Positions 34,318-43,520 of a stretch of 64,000 nt of DNA are shown one piece after another (position 1 is the stretch's first letter; each line of letters opens with the position of its first letter). The DNA is from UBA10347 sp905182135 (GTDB lineage: Bacteria > Actinomycetota > Acidimicrobiia > Acidimicrobiales > UBA10347): positions 124,001 through 188,000 of the forward strand of contig CAWUSE010000002.1 of assembly GCA_963925805.1 (NCBI GenBank), given 5' to 3'. A model generated the notes under the pieces. The model saw only the letters and a program-made list of their open reading frames with translations. It did no database searches and was not told the origin of the DNA. Made by a program: the position numbers and the translations under genes.

Positions 34318-36774
34318 ATGACCGTTATGTCACCGCGTGAACTCCCCACCGAAGCAAAGGTCGTCGTTGTAGGAGGTGGCATTGTCGGAGCAAGCGTTGC
34401 TTACCACCTGGCGAATAAGGGCATGACCGACGTCGTGCTGCTCGAGCGCAACACGATGACGAGTGGCACGACCTGGCATGCAGCTGGGCTGGTTGGGCAA
34501 CTTCGAGCGACCCAGAACATGACACGGCTCGCTTCCTATGGGGCCGAGTTATACGAACAGCTCGAGCTCGATGGATTTCCTACCGGCTTCAAGCGCACCG
34601 GCTCGATTGCAGTTGCCAACAACGAAGAACGGCTCGAAGAACTCGTTCGCGGTGCCGACATGGCCAGCTGTTTCGACATCGACATCCAGCAAGTTGACGT
34701 CGAAGCGTTGGCCAACCACTGGCCCATGATGTATACCGACGACCTGATCGGTGGCGTTTGGGTTCCTCGTGATGGCCAGACCAGCCCGGTCGACACAACC
34801 ATGGCGCTTACCAACGCCGCGAAGCAGATGGGCGCTCAAGTCTTTGAGAACACTGGTGTCGCTGAAATCATCACCGCTGACGGGAAGGCGACCGGCGTAC
34901 GCACGACCGAGGGTCACGAGATCGCTGCCGAGGCCGTTGTCACCTGCGCTGGGCTCTGGTCGCGCCATCTTGGGGCCAAAGCTGGTGTCAGTATTCCACT
35001 GCACGGCTGCGAACACTTCTACCTCGTTACCGAGCACATCGAAGGTCTTGGTCACGGGCTGCCCACGTTGCGAGACCCAGGAAGCAACACCTACATAAAG
35101 GAAGAGACCGGGCGGATCTTGGTCGGCTTCTTCGAACCCGTCGCGAAAACAATCGACGCCCATGAATTACCCGATAAGCCGTTCATCCACCTCGATGACG
35201 ACTGGGAACATCTCGCGCCGCAGATCGAAGCAGCGATCCACCGCATGCCGATCATCGGCGACACAGGCATCCGACTGTTCTTCAATGGGCCCGAGAGCTT
35301 TACCCCCGATGATGCGTACATTCTGGGCGAAACACCAGAGCTACGAAATCACTTCACCGCTAGTGGGTTCAACTCGGTTGGTATCCAGTCTGCTGCCGGC
35401 GCAGGCCGCGTGCTGGCCGACTGGATCGTCGACGGCTACCCCCCGATGGATCTCGGAGACGTTGACGTTCGACGCTTCCATCCATTCCAGGGCAACCGTA
35501 AGTACGTGCGAGACCGAGCGACCGAAACCTTGGGCCTGCTGTACGAGATGCACTGGCCATTCCGACAGAAGGAAACCGCTCGAGGCGCCCGGCGCTCGCC
35601 GCTGCACGACAAGCTGGTCGCAGCCGGCGCCTGCATGGGAGAAAGCACAGGTTGGGAGCGCCCAACTTGGTACGCCCCTTCACCAGATCAAGCGAAGTAC
35701 GAGTACTCCTACAAACGTCAGAACTGGTTTGGCTACTCGGCGGCCGAACACGAAGCTACACGCGACGGTGTGGCGCTCTTTGATCAAACATCGTTCTCCA
35801 AGTTTGAGGTTCAGGGCCCAGGCGCTGCCGCTGCGATGAACCGCATATGCGCGAACGATGTTGATGTCGAGATGGGCACCTCGGTCTATGGAGCGTGGCT
35901 AAACGAGCGGGGCGGTATCGAAGCTGACCTGACCGTGACCCGAACTGGCGAGAACCACTTTTTCGTCGTGACTGCGGCCGCCTCCCAAACCCGTGACTTC
36001 GATTGGTTGACCAAGAACCTCGCTACTAACGGTTCTGTCGTGGCCACTGACGTGACCTCTGCCTACACCGTGTTGGCGATCATGGGGCCAGACGCTCGCT
36101 CTTTCCTGCAACCACTCACTGATGCCGATCTCGACAACGAGGCGTTCCCGTTTGGCACCTCCCAGCAGATCGACCTTGGCTACGCCACTGTCACCGCCTT
36201 GCGTATGACCTATGTCGGCGAACTCGGCTGGGAGCTGTACATACCTTCCGAGTTTGCCGCCCACGTGTACGAGACCCTCACCACTGCTGGCGCCGATATC
36301 GGCCTGAAACATGCCGGTTACCACGCCCTCGATTCACTTCGTCTCGAAAAGGGCTATCGCCACTGGGGCCACGACATCACCGACGAGGACACCCCGCTGC
36401 AGGCAGGGTTGTCATTCGCAGTGGCTTGGGACAAGCCAGGTGGCTTCATTGGACGAGATGCTCTACTCGCTCAGAAAGAAGTGGGGGTTGATCGTCGGCT
36501 CGTGCAGTTCAAGCTCGACGACCCAGAACCCTTGCTTTACCACGACAACCCCATTCTGAGAAACGGTGAACTCGTCGGCAAAACGACCTCGGGCAGCTAC
36601 GGCCACACCGTGGGCTCGGCCGTGGCGATGGGCTACGTGAAGTCATCTGTCGACATGCCTAGAGACGAGATCATCGATGCCACGTTCAAGCTCCAGATAA
36701 ATGGGGCGCTCTACCCCGTAACCGCTAGCTACCGCCCCTTCTACGATCCGCAGTCACATCGCACCCGTCTATGA
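34318..36774 (+). CDS. Dimethylglycine/sarcosine dehydrogenase-family flavoprotein with GcvT domain; candidate N-methyltaurine demethylase
   Basis: The ATG at 34318, with GGAG nine bases before it, gives 818 residues. The N-terminal FAD-dependent DAO domain has VVVGGGIVGASVAYHLA and the covalent-FAD His54 in GTTWHAAGL. It is followed by the FAO_M region and, from about residue 430, a GcvT aminomethyltransferase-type domain with a C-terminal barrel, where tetrahydrofolate accepts the methyl carbon. Family members demethylate dimethylglycine, sarcosine or similar N-methyl amines. Divergence from tpa across a shared control region suggests that the amine is N-methyltaurine or N,N-dimethyltaurine, giving taurine for Tpa. 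That substrate is inference; dimethylglycine or sarcosine remain possible. Confidence 0.85.
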   Translation: MTVMSPRELPTEAKVVVVGGGIVGASVAYHLANKGMTDVVLLERNTMTSGTTWHAAGLVGQLRATQNMTRLASYGAELYEQLELDGFPTGFKRTGSIAVANNEERLEELVRGADMASCFDIDIQQVDVEALANHWPMMYTDDLIGGVWVPRDGQTSPVDTTMALTNAAKQMGAQVFENTGVAEIITADGKATGVRTTEGHEIAAEAVVTCAGLWSRHLGAKAGVSIPLHGCEHFYLVTEHIEGLGHGLPTLRDPGSNTYIKEETGRILVGFFEPVAKTIDAHELPDKPFIHLDDDWEHLAPQIEAAIHRMPIIGDTGIRLFFNGPESFTPDDAYILGETPELRNHFTASGFNSVGIQSAAGAGRVLADWIVDGYPPMDLGDVDVRRFHPFQGNRKYVRDRATETLGLLYEMHWPFRQKETARGARRSPLHDKLVAAGACMGESTGWERPTWYAPSPDQAKYEYSYKRQNWFGYSAAEHEATRDGVALFDQTSFSKFEVQGPGAAAAMNRICANDVDVEMGTSVYGAWLNERGGIEADLTVTRTGENHFFVVTAAASQTRDFDWLTKNLATNGSVVATDVTSAYTVLAIMGPDARSFLQPLTDADLDNEAFPFGTSQQIDLGYATVTALRMTYVGELGWELYIPSEFAAHVYETLTTAGADIGLKHAGYHALDSLRLEKGYRHWGHDITDEDTPLQAGLSFAVAWDKPGGFIGRDALLAQKEVGVDRRLVQFKLDDPEPLLYHDNPILRNGELVGKTTSGSYGHTVGSAVAMGYVKSSVDMPRDEIIDATFKLQINGALYPVTASYRPFYDPQSHRTRL

Positions 36775-36959
36775 CCAGAGAACGAACTTCGCCCCGACAC
36801 CACTCTTGACTCACAAAGCCTTAGCCCGGGCCATCATCAGCGGCGCCCTCGTCCAACAGACCCACTCCTCAAACTAAATTGCTGACCAGATGCATCACTA
36901 GCGATGTGATGGGCTGACACCGACGACGGCATACGACTCTGAACCTGCCCAAGGTCCGC

Positions 36960-37592
36960 ATGCACCTCACGTTGTTGTCTGGCCTGATGACTGGAATCAC
37001 CGCAGCCACCATCTCGGAGTTTGGAATTAACCAAGGACAAGAAGCCACATTTGACTCAGCTGGACGCGAGGCCGAGTCAAAATTGAAGGACCCTGCACCC
37101 GCTCAAATCAGCAGTCGAAATACCGACGAGTGCGTCAACACTTGGTCGGCGATGGCCGCAGACGAACTCCGGAACGCAAACGAATTCAGTGACACCTGGG
37201 TCGAGTCACCGTTGTTCCGAATAGTCGAGAACCCATGGGTCTGGCCCAGCAGCGTGGCTTCATCACCGACGCAGCGCACGAATTACGCGCACCACTTGCA
37301 TCGACCCATGCCCTCGGCGGGCCACGCCTCGAATCGCAAGCGTGGTGATGAGTATCGAGAAGCGCTCAGCGGAACGCTCGCCCGCAACGGCACAGCCCGT
37401 GCATTGCGGGTCAGACTGACCGCACAGCCTGTTGGCAAACGTGTCGTGATCAAGATCGCCAACAAAGGTCCGGGTTTTGGCGAAAGCGTGCTGCGGTTCG
37501 CGTTCGACCCCTCTCCTCGGACCCTAAGCGACCTTCCTTTGCCTTCAGATTCACTCGGTGCTAGCCAAACCGAACGAGGGCGCCACCCATAA
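36960..37592 (+). pseudogene. Decayed sensor histidine kinase
   Basis: In one frame (from the ATG at 37235) the HisKA H-box reads FITDAAHELRAPLAST, then a stop codon near 37347. In another frame, open from 36960 to 37592, the G1 part of HATPase_c reads VVIKIANKGPGF. Hydrophobic LTLLSGLMTGITAA at the start of the same frame could be the membrane segment. The pieces are in kinase order but in different frames and with missing parts (no N-box or G2), so the gene is broken. No response regulator adjoins it. The remaining sequence in 36775-37637 holds no other gene. Confidence 0.65.
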
Positions 37593-37637
37593 TCAGGTGT
37601 GACCGCACCCAGGCGCGACGCACCGAGCAGCGCAGCC

Positions 37638-38774
37638 TTAGATCGCTGTAATCGCGTCTATTGCCGTTTCAAGAGTCTCGACAGTGCGGTCGACGTTCTT
37701 GAGCTTGTCCAAGCCAAATAGGCCCAGACGGAAGGTCGAGAAGCCCTCGGGTTCGTCGACCTGTAGCGGCACGCCTGCAGCGATCTGCATGCCTTGGGCC
37801 GCGAAAGCTGAGCCGTTCTTGATAGTCGGGTCGCTGGTATAGCTGACCGTCACCCCGGGCGCACCGAAGCCGTCGGCGGCGACGCTCTTGAAGCCGCGCT
37901 GGGTCAGAAGCGAGCGAGCTCTGCTACCAAGCACCTGCTGCGCCATCTTGGCCTCGCTGTAACCGAAGGCCTTCGTTTCCATCACAACGTCTCGGAACGC
38001 TCGAAGAGCATCGGTCGGCATGGTTGCGTGATAGGCATGACCGCCGTTTAGGTAGGCCCCCATAATCGAGTGCCATTTAGCCAGGTCACATGAGAAACTC
38101 GTGCTTTGCGTTTGGCCCATTCGTTCAACTGCCTGCTCGCTGAGCATAACCAAACCAGCACATGGCGGACCGCTCCAACCCTTTTGCGGGGCGGAGCACA
38201 AGATGTCGACGCCGAGGGCCTGCATATCGACCCACACGGTGCCCGACGCTATGCAATCGAGAGCGAACAGAGCGCCGACCTCGTGGGCTGCAGCGCCAAC
38301 AGCAGCGATGTAGTCGTCGGGCAGGATCATGCCGGCCGAGGTTTCGACATGGGGAGCAAACACCATGTCAGGCTTCTCTGCCCTGATGGTGGCAACAACA
38401 TCTTCGATCGGGTGCGGCGCAAACGATGGCGCAACAGGATCGTCGTCGACCCGCTGTGCCTTAAGCACGATCTCTTCTGACGGGATGTTTCCCTGCTCAA
38501 AGATCTGCGACCAGCGGTAGCTAAACCAGCCGTTGCGTATGACGAGCGCTTTCTTGCCGTTGGTGAACTGGCGAGCGACCGCTTCCATACCAAAGGTCCC
38601 ACTACCCGGAACGACTACGGCCGAGGCCGCGTTGTATACCGATGTGAGCTCAGTGTGGATGTCGCGCATGACCTGTTGGAAGGACTGCGACATGTGGTTG
38701 ACAGCGCGATCGGTGTAGACCACCGAGTACTCCATCAAGCCATCGGGGTCAACATCTGGCAGCAAGCCGGGCAT
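37638..38774 (-). CDS. Class V PLP aminotransferase (alanine-glyoxylate/serine-pyruvate type)
   Basis: A 378-residue protein with the Schiff-base Lys198 in CSAPQKGWSGPP, cofactor Asp173 in FALDCIAS and an N-terminal VVVPGSGTFGMEA loop. It belongs to the alanine-glyoxylate aminotransferase group of class V. It begins 26 bases after alanine dehydrogenase, so the two are an operon, and both handle alanine. It could consume alanine from Tpa with glyoxylate as acceptor. Other amino donors are possible. Confidence 0.85.
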   Translation of the reverse strand: MPGLLPDVDPDGLMEYSVVYTDRAVNHMSQSFQQVMRDIHTELTSVYNAASAVVVPGSGTFGMEAVARQFTNGKKALVIRNGWFSYRWSQIFEQGNIPSEEIVLKAQRVDDDPVAPSFAPHPIEDVVATIRAEKPDMVFAPHVETSAGMILPDDYIAAVGAAAHEVGALFALDCIASGTVWVDMQALGVDILCSAPQKGWSGPPCAGLVMLSEQAVERMGQTQSTSFSCDLAKWHSIMGAYLNGGHAYHATMPTDALRAFRDVVMETKAFGYSEAKMAQQVLGSRARSLLTQRGFKSVAADGFGAPGVTVSYTSDPTIKNGSAFAAQGMQIAAGVPLQVDEPEGFSTFRLGLFGLDKLKNVDRTVETLETAIDAITAI

Positions 38775-38800
38775 TTGGGGGCCTCGTTAGTTAGTGCGCC

Positions 38801-39916
38801 TCAGTCAAGGGCGTCGAGCGGTGCGACATAGTCGTAGCCGAGTGCTTCGGCGACAGCCAAGTCGGTGATCTTTCCGTTTGCCACGTTAAGGCCTTTCCGC
38901 AGGTGTTCGTCGGCCTCGAGGGCAGCTTTTACGCCCTTATTTGCAAGAACTAGCGTAAATGGCAACGTCTCATTGTTCAACGCATAGGTCGAGGTGCGGG
39001 GCACGCCACCAGGCATGTTCGCCACGCAGTAGTGCACGACGTCGTGTACGAGATAAGTCGGCTCTCCGTGGGTGGTCGCATGCGAGGTTTCCATGCATCC
39101 ACCCTGGTCAATAGCAACATCTACCAGCACGCTGCCTGGACGCATAACCTTAACCATGTCCTCGGTCACGATTTTTGGCGCCTTGGCACCCGGGATCAGC
39201 ACTGCACCAACGACCAGGTCGGCATCGGTCACGAAATCCCAAGTCGTGGCCGCCGTGCTGTAAACAGTGCGCAGCTTGGTGTTGAAGCGTTTGGCAAGCC
39301 GGTCGAGTACATCGGTGTTGCGGTCGAGCACAGTCACGTCTGCACCCAGGCCAACGGCCATTTCGATGGCGTTCTCGCCGACAACGCCGCCACCAATTAC
39401 AACGACCTTGGCCGACGGAACACCAGCGACGCCGCCAAGGAGGAGTCCAGCTCCGCCCTGCCGCGACTCGAGATGATGAGCTCCGGCTTGAATGCTCATA
39501 CGCCCCGCGACCTTCGACATCGGCGCAAGCAATGGGAGACCCCCGCCCGGACCCGTGACCGTTTCGTACGCGATGCAGGTTGCACCGCTGGCAACAAGAT
39601 CATCGGCCTGTTGCCCATCGGGGGCGAGATGCAGGTAGGTAAACAAAAGATGCTCTGGAGTAAGCATCGCCCTTTCGACCGCTTGGGGTTCTTTTACCTT
39701 GACGATCATCGCTGCCGAGGCAAAGACCTCGGCAGGATCAGCCGCAATCTGTGCTCCGGCCCCTTCATAGTCGCCGTCGCTGGCGCCGATCCCGAGACCG
39801 GCCCCACATTGTACGATCACCTCATGACCGTCGTTGGTCAACTCATTTACGCTCGATGGCGTGAGGCCAACGCGTCGTTCGTCTGGCTTGATTTCGGTTG
39901 GTACTCCAACGATCAC
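38801..39916 (-). CDS. ald: Alanine dehydrogenase
   Basis: A 371-residue protein from a GTG start with an AAGGAG ribosome site. Family residues are visible: PTEIKPDERRVGLTP at the N-terminus, Lys75 in VKVKEP, His96 in YLHLAPD, the NAD-binding VVIGGGVVGENA and VDVAIDQGGCMETS. It oxidises alanine to pyruvate and ammonia. In the taurine route this regenerates the pyruvate used by Tpa, and releases taurine nitrogen as ammonia. An Lrp-type regulator is divergent from it. Confidence 0.95.
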   Translation of the reverse strand: MIVGVPTEIKPDERRVGLTPSSVNELTNDGHEVIVQCGAGLGIGASDGDYEGAGAQIAADPAEVFASAAMIVKVKEPQAVERAMLTPEHLLFTYLHLAPDGQQADDLVASGATCIAYETVTGPGGGLPLLAPMSKVAGRMSIQAGAHHLESRQGGAGLLLGGVAGVPSAKVVVIGGGVVGENAIEMAVGLGADVTVLDRNTDVLDRLAKRFNTKLRTVYSTAATTWDFVTDADLVVGAVLIPGAKAPKIVTEDMVKVMRPGSVLVDVAIDQGGCMETSHATTHGEPTYLVHDVVHYCVANMPGGVPRTSTYALNNETLPFTLVLANKGVKAALEADEHLRKGLNVANGKITDLAVAEALGYDYVAPLDALD

Positions 39917-40001
39917 GTCGCCTCTACTCCTTGGCTAATTTACGCGAATGTTCCCTAAGGCGATCGTACGGAAATTGGCCTGACGGTGTCGTGCAAAATG
40001 A

Positions 40002-40015
40002 GTACTTTCACGTAC
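40002..40015. promoter_or_regulatory. Inverted repeat in the ald-lrp divergent promoter
   Basis: GTAC-TTTCAC-GTAC forms a 4-bp dyad with a 6-base spacer in the 151-base divergent gap. Such a position suits an Lrp-type site, but the motif is short and could be chance. Confidence 0.25.
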
Positions 40016-40067
40016 CTTTTAAGCCCGATTCGTGTGTGACCTGGCTCGATTGCGCCATACTCATGTG

Positions 40068-40529
40068 ATGATTGATCTCGACAAGCTTGATCTCGCCGTC
40101 CTTGATGAGCTCCAAGTGGACGGTCGCATGACTAGTGCCGAACTCGCCGACCGGGTTGGGCTGTCCCCCTCCGCGGCTCTCCGCCGAGTCCGCCGACTTG
40201 AAGAGGCTGGCGTGATCGACCGTTACGTAATGCTCATCAACCCCGTCGCAATTGGCCGGACCGTCTCCGTTTTTGTCGAGATCTCACTCGACTCGCAAGC
40301 CGAAGAACTCCTCGACGAGTTCGAAGCCGCCATCGCTCAAACACCCGAAGTGATGAGCTGTCACCTGATGGCCGGCGACGCTGACTATCTCGTCCATGTG
40401 GTCTGTGTCGATGTCGCCGACTATGAACGTATTCACCGACAGACGCTTGCCAGCCTGCCACATGTGTCTCGCTTACGAACGAGCTTCTCGATCCGCGAAG
40501 TCTGCAATCGGACAAACTTGCAGCTCTGA
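40068..40529 (+). CDS. Lrp/AsnC-family regulator, AldR-like
   Basis: The ATG at 40068 gives 153 residues, the usual Lrp length. The N-terminal helix-turn-helix reads LAVLDELQVDGRMTSAELADRVGLS and continues as a recognition helix. The C-terminal RAM (ligand) domain includes VMSCHLMAGDADYLVHVV. It is divergent from ald and probably activates or represses it in response to alanine, as AldR does in mycobacteria. This is inference from position. Confidence 0.88.
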   Translation: MIDLDKLDLAVLDELQVDGRMTSAELADRVGLSPSAALRRVRRLEEAGVIDRYVMLINPVAIGRTVSVFVEISLDSQAEELLDEFEAAIAQTPEVMSCHLMAGDADYLVHVVCVDVADYERIHRQTLASLPHVSRLRTSFSIREVCNRTNLQL

Positions 40530-40969
40530 CCAAATACAAAACTATCCGGGACCGTCGAGGGTTCAGATCGCACAAGCTTTCGACGGCGCTGGGACTGCCG
40601 TTCACCCTTTGAAACCAACCGAAGCCGGGACGTACTCGCTACCGGCAGGTTTCTAACTGCGGCCACGGCCCGAAGACCAGTGACGCCGCATCAAGGCAGA
40701 CCAGCGAACAACTCTTCGCTTGCTCGGCACATCCATCGACCATGGCCAAGGTGAACAACACAGAGGTGCTGGCCGATGTCGATCAGACCCCGTCGCGAGA
40801 CATTCGAAAAGTACTCCAAGCTGCGTGCACTTCCTCACCCAGACGCGTCACAAACGCCAGCGACAGCTTGACGCAGGGCGCAAAGTTGCCGTTCGCTGTT
40901 ACAAGGTGGAACTGGTCACCAAACTGATCATGCAACGACTGCGCAGACCACTCACGTGGCCAGTCGAGT
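40530..40969. other. 440-base gap without a recognisable gene
   Basis: Convergent region between the Lrp gene and the DUF3097 gene. A 61-codon plus-strand frame at 40742-40927 starts with MAKVNNTEVLADVD, which looks like the start of a gene, but it loses coding character after about 20 residues. It may be a relic. No RNA gene or terminator with a T-tract was seen. Confidence 0.35.
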
Positions 40970-41986
40970 TCAGTCAGCGGGTTCCGCTGCCGTGACGAAG
41001 TCGATCAGCTGCTCGACTGAATTCACCAACGGTGTTTCGACGTCTTTCCAACTCGAAACCTTGCCCAGGATGTGCTTCCAGAACTGAGGCGGAGCTGCAG
41101 CCACGCCCAGGCGCTTGAGCACGCCTTCTTTCCACGATTCCCCCTTGGGCACGCTCGGCCACCCCTGAATACCGATCGCACCTGGCTTAATCGCTTGCCA
41201 AATATCTACATAGGGATGACCAAGAATCAGCACATTGGGGTCGTCTACCTGGGCAGCGATGCGAGTCTCTTTTGAGCCATCCACGAGGTGATCCAGCAAA
41301 ACACCCAAACGTTGATGACTGTTCGGACTGAACTCGCGCACCATCGCTGCAAGATCGTCAGCGCCCTCAAGTTGCTCGACCACGATGCCCTCGTAGCGAA
41401 GGTCGTCTCCCCATACTCGTTCGATGAGTTCGGCATCGTGAATACCCTCGACCCAAATCCGGCTGGGCAACGCGACCCGAGCGCTGGTATCTCCGGCCGC
41501 GATCGACCCAGAAGCCGTCATCTGCGAGGCGCCCTGCTTCTTGCGAAGCTTTGCCCGTAAAGCGACGAGATCACCCTCATGACGAAACAGACCAGGCACG
41601 GGGTCGAATTTGTGCTCGATCCCGAGTTGATCTTTGATGACAACAATGACACCTTCAATGAATGACACCACGGGGCCCATGGTCTTCGATGGCGTGTGTT
41701 CGAGCCTGACACCAAGTTCTACGAACAGGTCCCGCTTTGCTAGCCCTTTTCGACGAGCGTCGTGCATGTCATCGAGCGACTCGAGGATGCCGCCACCACC
41801 CGTTTGAGACATCACGTCGTCACGCGACCGAATGCGTTCGGCTGGGGCGTCGGCAAGGTCGTCTAGTGACTCCAAGATGCCCCCGCCGGCACTCCCCCGG
41901 TACAGCTCTTCGCTGCTCCGTATAGGCGCCGTCTCTCGGGCTTCGCTCATGGCATCGAGCGGCTCAAGAATTCCGTCGTCAGGCAC
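40970..41986 (-). CDS. DUF3097 family protein with three N-terminal repeats
   Basis: A 338-residue protein from a GTG start. The DUF3097 core is clear: SRIWVEGIHDAELIERVWGD, LGVLLDHLVDGSKE and LILGHPYVDIWQAIKPG. The family is conserved in actinobacteria and its function is unknown; the IWVEGIHDA start resembles a Toprim-like VEGxxDA segment, which would suggest nucleic-acid metabolism, but this is only a resemblance. The N-terminal 80 residues hold three copies of a GILE(S/P)LDDM-DA unit (near 5, 36 and 67). The gene begins 24 bases after the 373-residue protein of the methyltransferase operon. Confidence 0.8.
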   Translation of the reverse strand: MPDDGILEPLDAMSEARETAPIRSSEELYRGSAGGGILESLDDLADAPAERIRSRDDVMSQTGGGGILESLDDMHDARRKGLAKRDLFVELGVRLEHTPSKTMGPVVSFIEGVIVVIKDQLGIEHKFDPVPGLFRHEGDLVALRAKLRKKQGASQMTASGSIAAGDTSARVALPSRIWVEGIHDAELIERVWGDDLRYEGIVVEQLEGADDLAAMVREFSPNSHQRLGVLLDHLVDGSKETRIAAQVDDPNVLILGHPYVDIWQAIKPGAIGIQGWPSVPKGESWKEGVLKRLGVAAAPPQFWKHILGKVSSWKDVETPLVNSVEQLIDFVTAAEPAD

Positions 41987-42010
41987 GATGGAACATTAGG
42001 TGCTGGTGAC

Positions 42011-43132
42011 TCATGTCAGGGGGAAGTAGCCAGGAACACGGTGCGGATGGCTGTCGAGATGCACTTTGGCCTCAGGCGCTCCGGAAAATCGACCGTGCGT
42101 CCAGCGAATCTCGACATGACCCTCGATGATCTTGCGTTGGGCGCGGTCCAGTTCGGTACGCCGTGCTTCTGGCATCGCTGCTTCGTGACTCACAGCCACA
42201 GTCATGATTGGTTCGACGCTAGAAACCTGAGCGAACATAGAGTTTCGGTCGATTACCTCGGCACGCCAACGCACCATTGGCTGTCCGGCCGAGTCTGGCC
42301 AGGCATCAAATGACTTGAGGTCGAAGCGATTACGGAAGTCCCACGGGGTACCTACGCGATAGCGCAGCGGATCACCCGAGGTCGTGGCACCAAGCACAAA
42401 ATAAGGAGCTGCCTGTAGCCGCAAAAGCCTCCACAACATTGCCTCGCGCTGGCGAGCGGTACCGAGAGATGAACGCCATCGGTCCGCTGATGCCTTGGCC
42501 ACAGCCATGGAAAACTGTTCGTACATAGCCTGAGACTTATCAGGCAGGCGCCCGCGTTTCGGCAGTGCCGCTTTGAGCCGTTGCCGGTCGCGCTTCGTGA
42601 GTTCGGCCACCTGCGTTGGCATGGCGTGATAACCGTGGTCCAGACCCGTATCGGCCAGACACGACGTGTAGAACTCTTGATAGGCGCCGGGCGCTGTCGT
42701 CATGAACCAATCGCTGCCGCGTTCCACTCGCTTCTCAGCCAGCGCCCTATCAAACAGGTGCGAAGGGCTGACGTTGTGCAGAATCGAGCTGCCGTATTTG
42801 CACGACACCAAGTACACATGGTCGATACGCAGATCTGCAGGGACTTGCTCATAGCCCGGCGGTTTGTGAGGGCCCTTCCATTCGACGCTCCAAGGCGGCC
42901 GACCGCGCAGACCATCGTCGGCTCGGGCAAACACCTGACCGTTTTCCCATGATGTTTCGAACTCTCGAACATGAGAGCCAGCAGCGCGGGCTGCGCCCAA
43001 CCGTTCGTAGTGTTCGGTCTCGAGGTTGAGGACGCTCATAGGCCGCACTTGGAGCGCCTCGTCGAGATCACGAAACCCAAGCATGGCCAAGCCGGTCACG
43101 ATCTCGGTAATTTCGGTGCGGAGCGCGACCAT
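42011..43132 (-). CDS. Uncharacterised 373-residue protein of the methyltransferase operon, possible nuclease
   Basis: No family is recognised with confidence. Residues 100-118 read DLRIDHVYLVSCKYGSSIL, and residues 72-86 contain DD...EWK. Either could be a divergent PD-(D/E)XK centre, the fold of many restriction enzymes, but neither is canonical. The middle (170-250) is Arg/Lys-rich and helical and the C-terminus ends with VEIRWTHGRFSG. The gene begins two bases after the 125-residue gene and is on the same strand as the methyltransferase. A restriction endonuclease role is the leading hypothesis from context. Confidence 0.6.
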   Translation of the reverse strand: MVALRTEITEIVTGLAMLGFRDLDEALQVRPMSVLNLETEHYERLGAARAAGSHVREFETSWENGQVFARADDGLRGRPPWSVEWKGPHKPPGYEQVPADLRIDHVYLVSCKYGSSILHNVSPSHLFDRALAEKRVERGSDWFMTTAPGAYQEFYTSCLADTGLDHGYHAMPTQVAELTKRDRQRLKAALPKRGRLPDKSQAMYEQFSMAVAKASADRWRSSLGTARQREAMLWRLLRLQAAPYFVLGATTSGDPLRYRVGTPWDFRNRFDLKSFDAWPDSAGQPMVRWRAEVIDRNSMFAQVSSVEPIMTVAVSHEAAMPEARRTELDRAQRKIIEGHVEIRWTHGRFSGAPEAKVHLDSHPHRVPGYFPLT

Positions 43133-43134
43133 AA

Positions 43135-43512
43135 CTAAGAAGCTGGCCCGGTCTCGTTAAACAGTTTGGACGTGCGGATGGCCATTGACGCGACTTCGCT
43201 GTCTAGCCTGTCCTCGGTCCAGATTGGTACGTGTTCTTCGTAGACATCGATCAGCGTGTCAGTAGCTTCCATCCATATCAGGACTGCATCGGCCCATCGT
43301 TCGTGCAACAGATGTTCCTTGACGGCTTCGACAAGATGGGGCTTGAAGGTCGACGGGTTTGAACCGGCAACAACTTTGAGCGCAATCAGTCGGGAAATAA
43401 CTTGTGCATTTTCGGCCAGAAAAATCTGAGGCGTGTCGTGCTTGACGACAGCCCACGCGCCGAGTGGGACCGAGTTCAACCTCGCTGGATTCTGCGTTCC
43501 ATGATCGGCCAC
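43135..43512 (-). CDS. Uncharacterised 125-residue protein of the methyltransferase operon
   Basis: A soluble, largely helical protein from a GTG start with GAGGG upstream. It starts eight bases after the methyltransferase stop and ends two bases before the 373-residue gene. I see no motif; Leu, Ala and acidic residues dominate. The packing implies a product that works with its neighbours, for example a specificity, control or inhibitor subunit. No family is claimed. Confidence 0.6.
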   Translation of the reverse strand: MADHGTQNPARLNSVPLGAWAVVKHDTPQIFLAENAQVISRLIALKVVAGSNPSTFKPHLVEAVKEHLLHERWADAVLIWMEATDTLIDVYEEHVPIWTEDRLDSEVASMAIRTSKLFNETGPAS

Positions 43513-43520
43513 GGTGACCC

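Noticed and set aside
42011..43132. A firm restriction endonuclease call for the 373-residue protein
   Set aside because: The candidate catalytic residues do not form a canonical PD-(D/E)XK motif, so it is reported only as a hypothesis.
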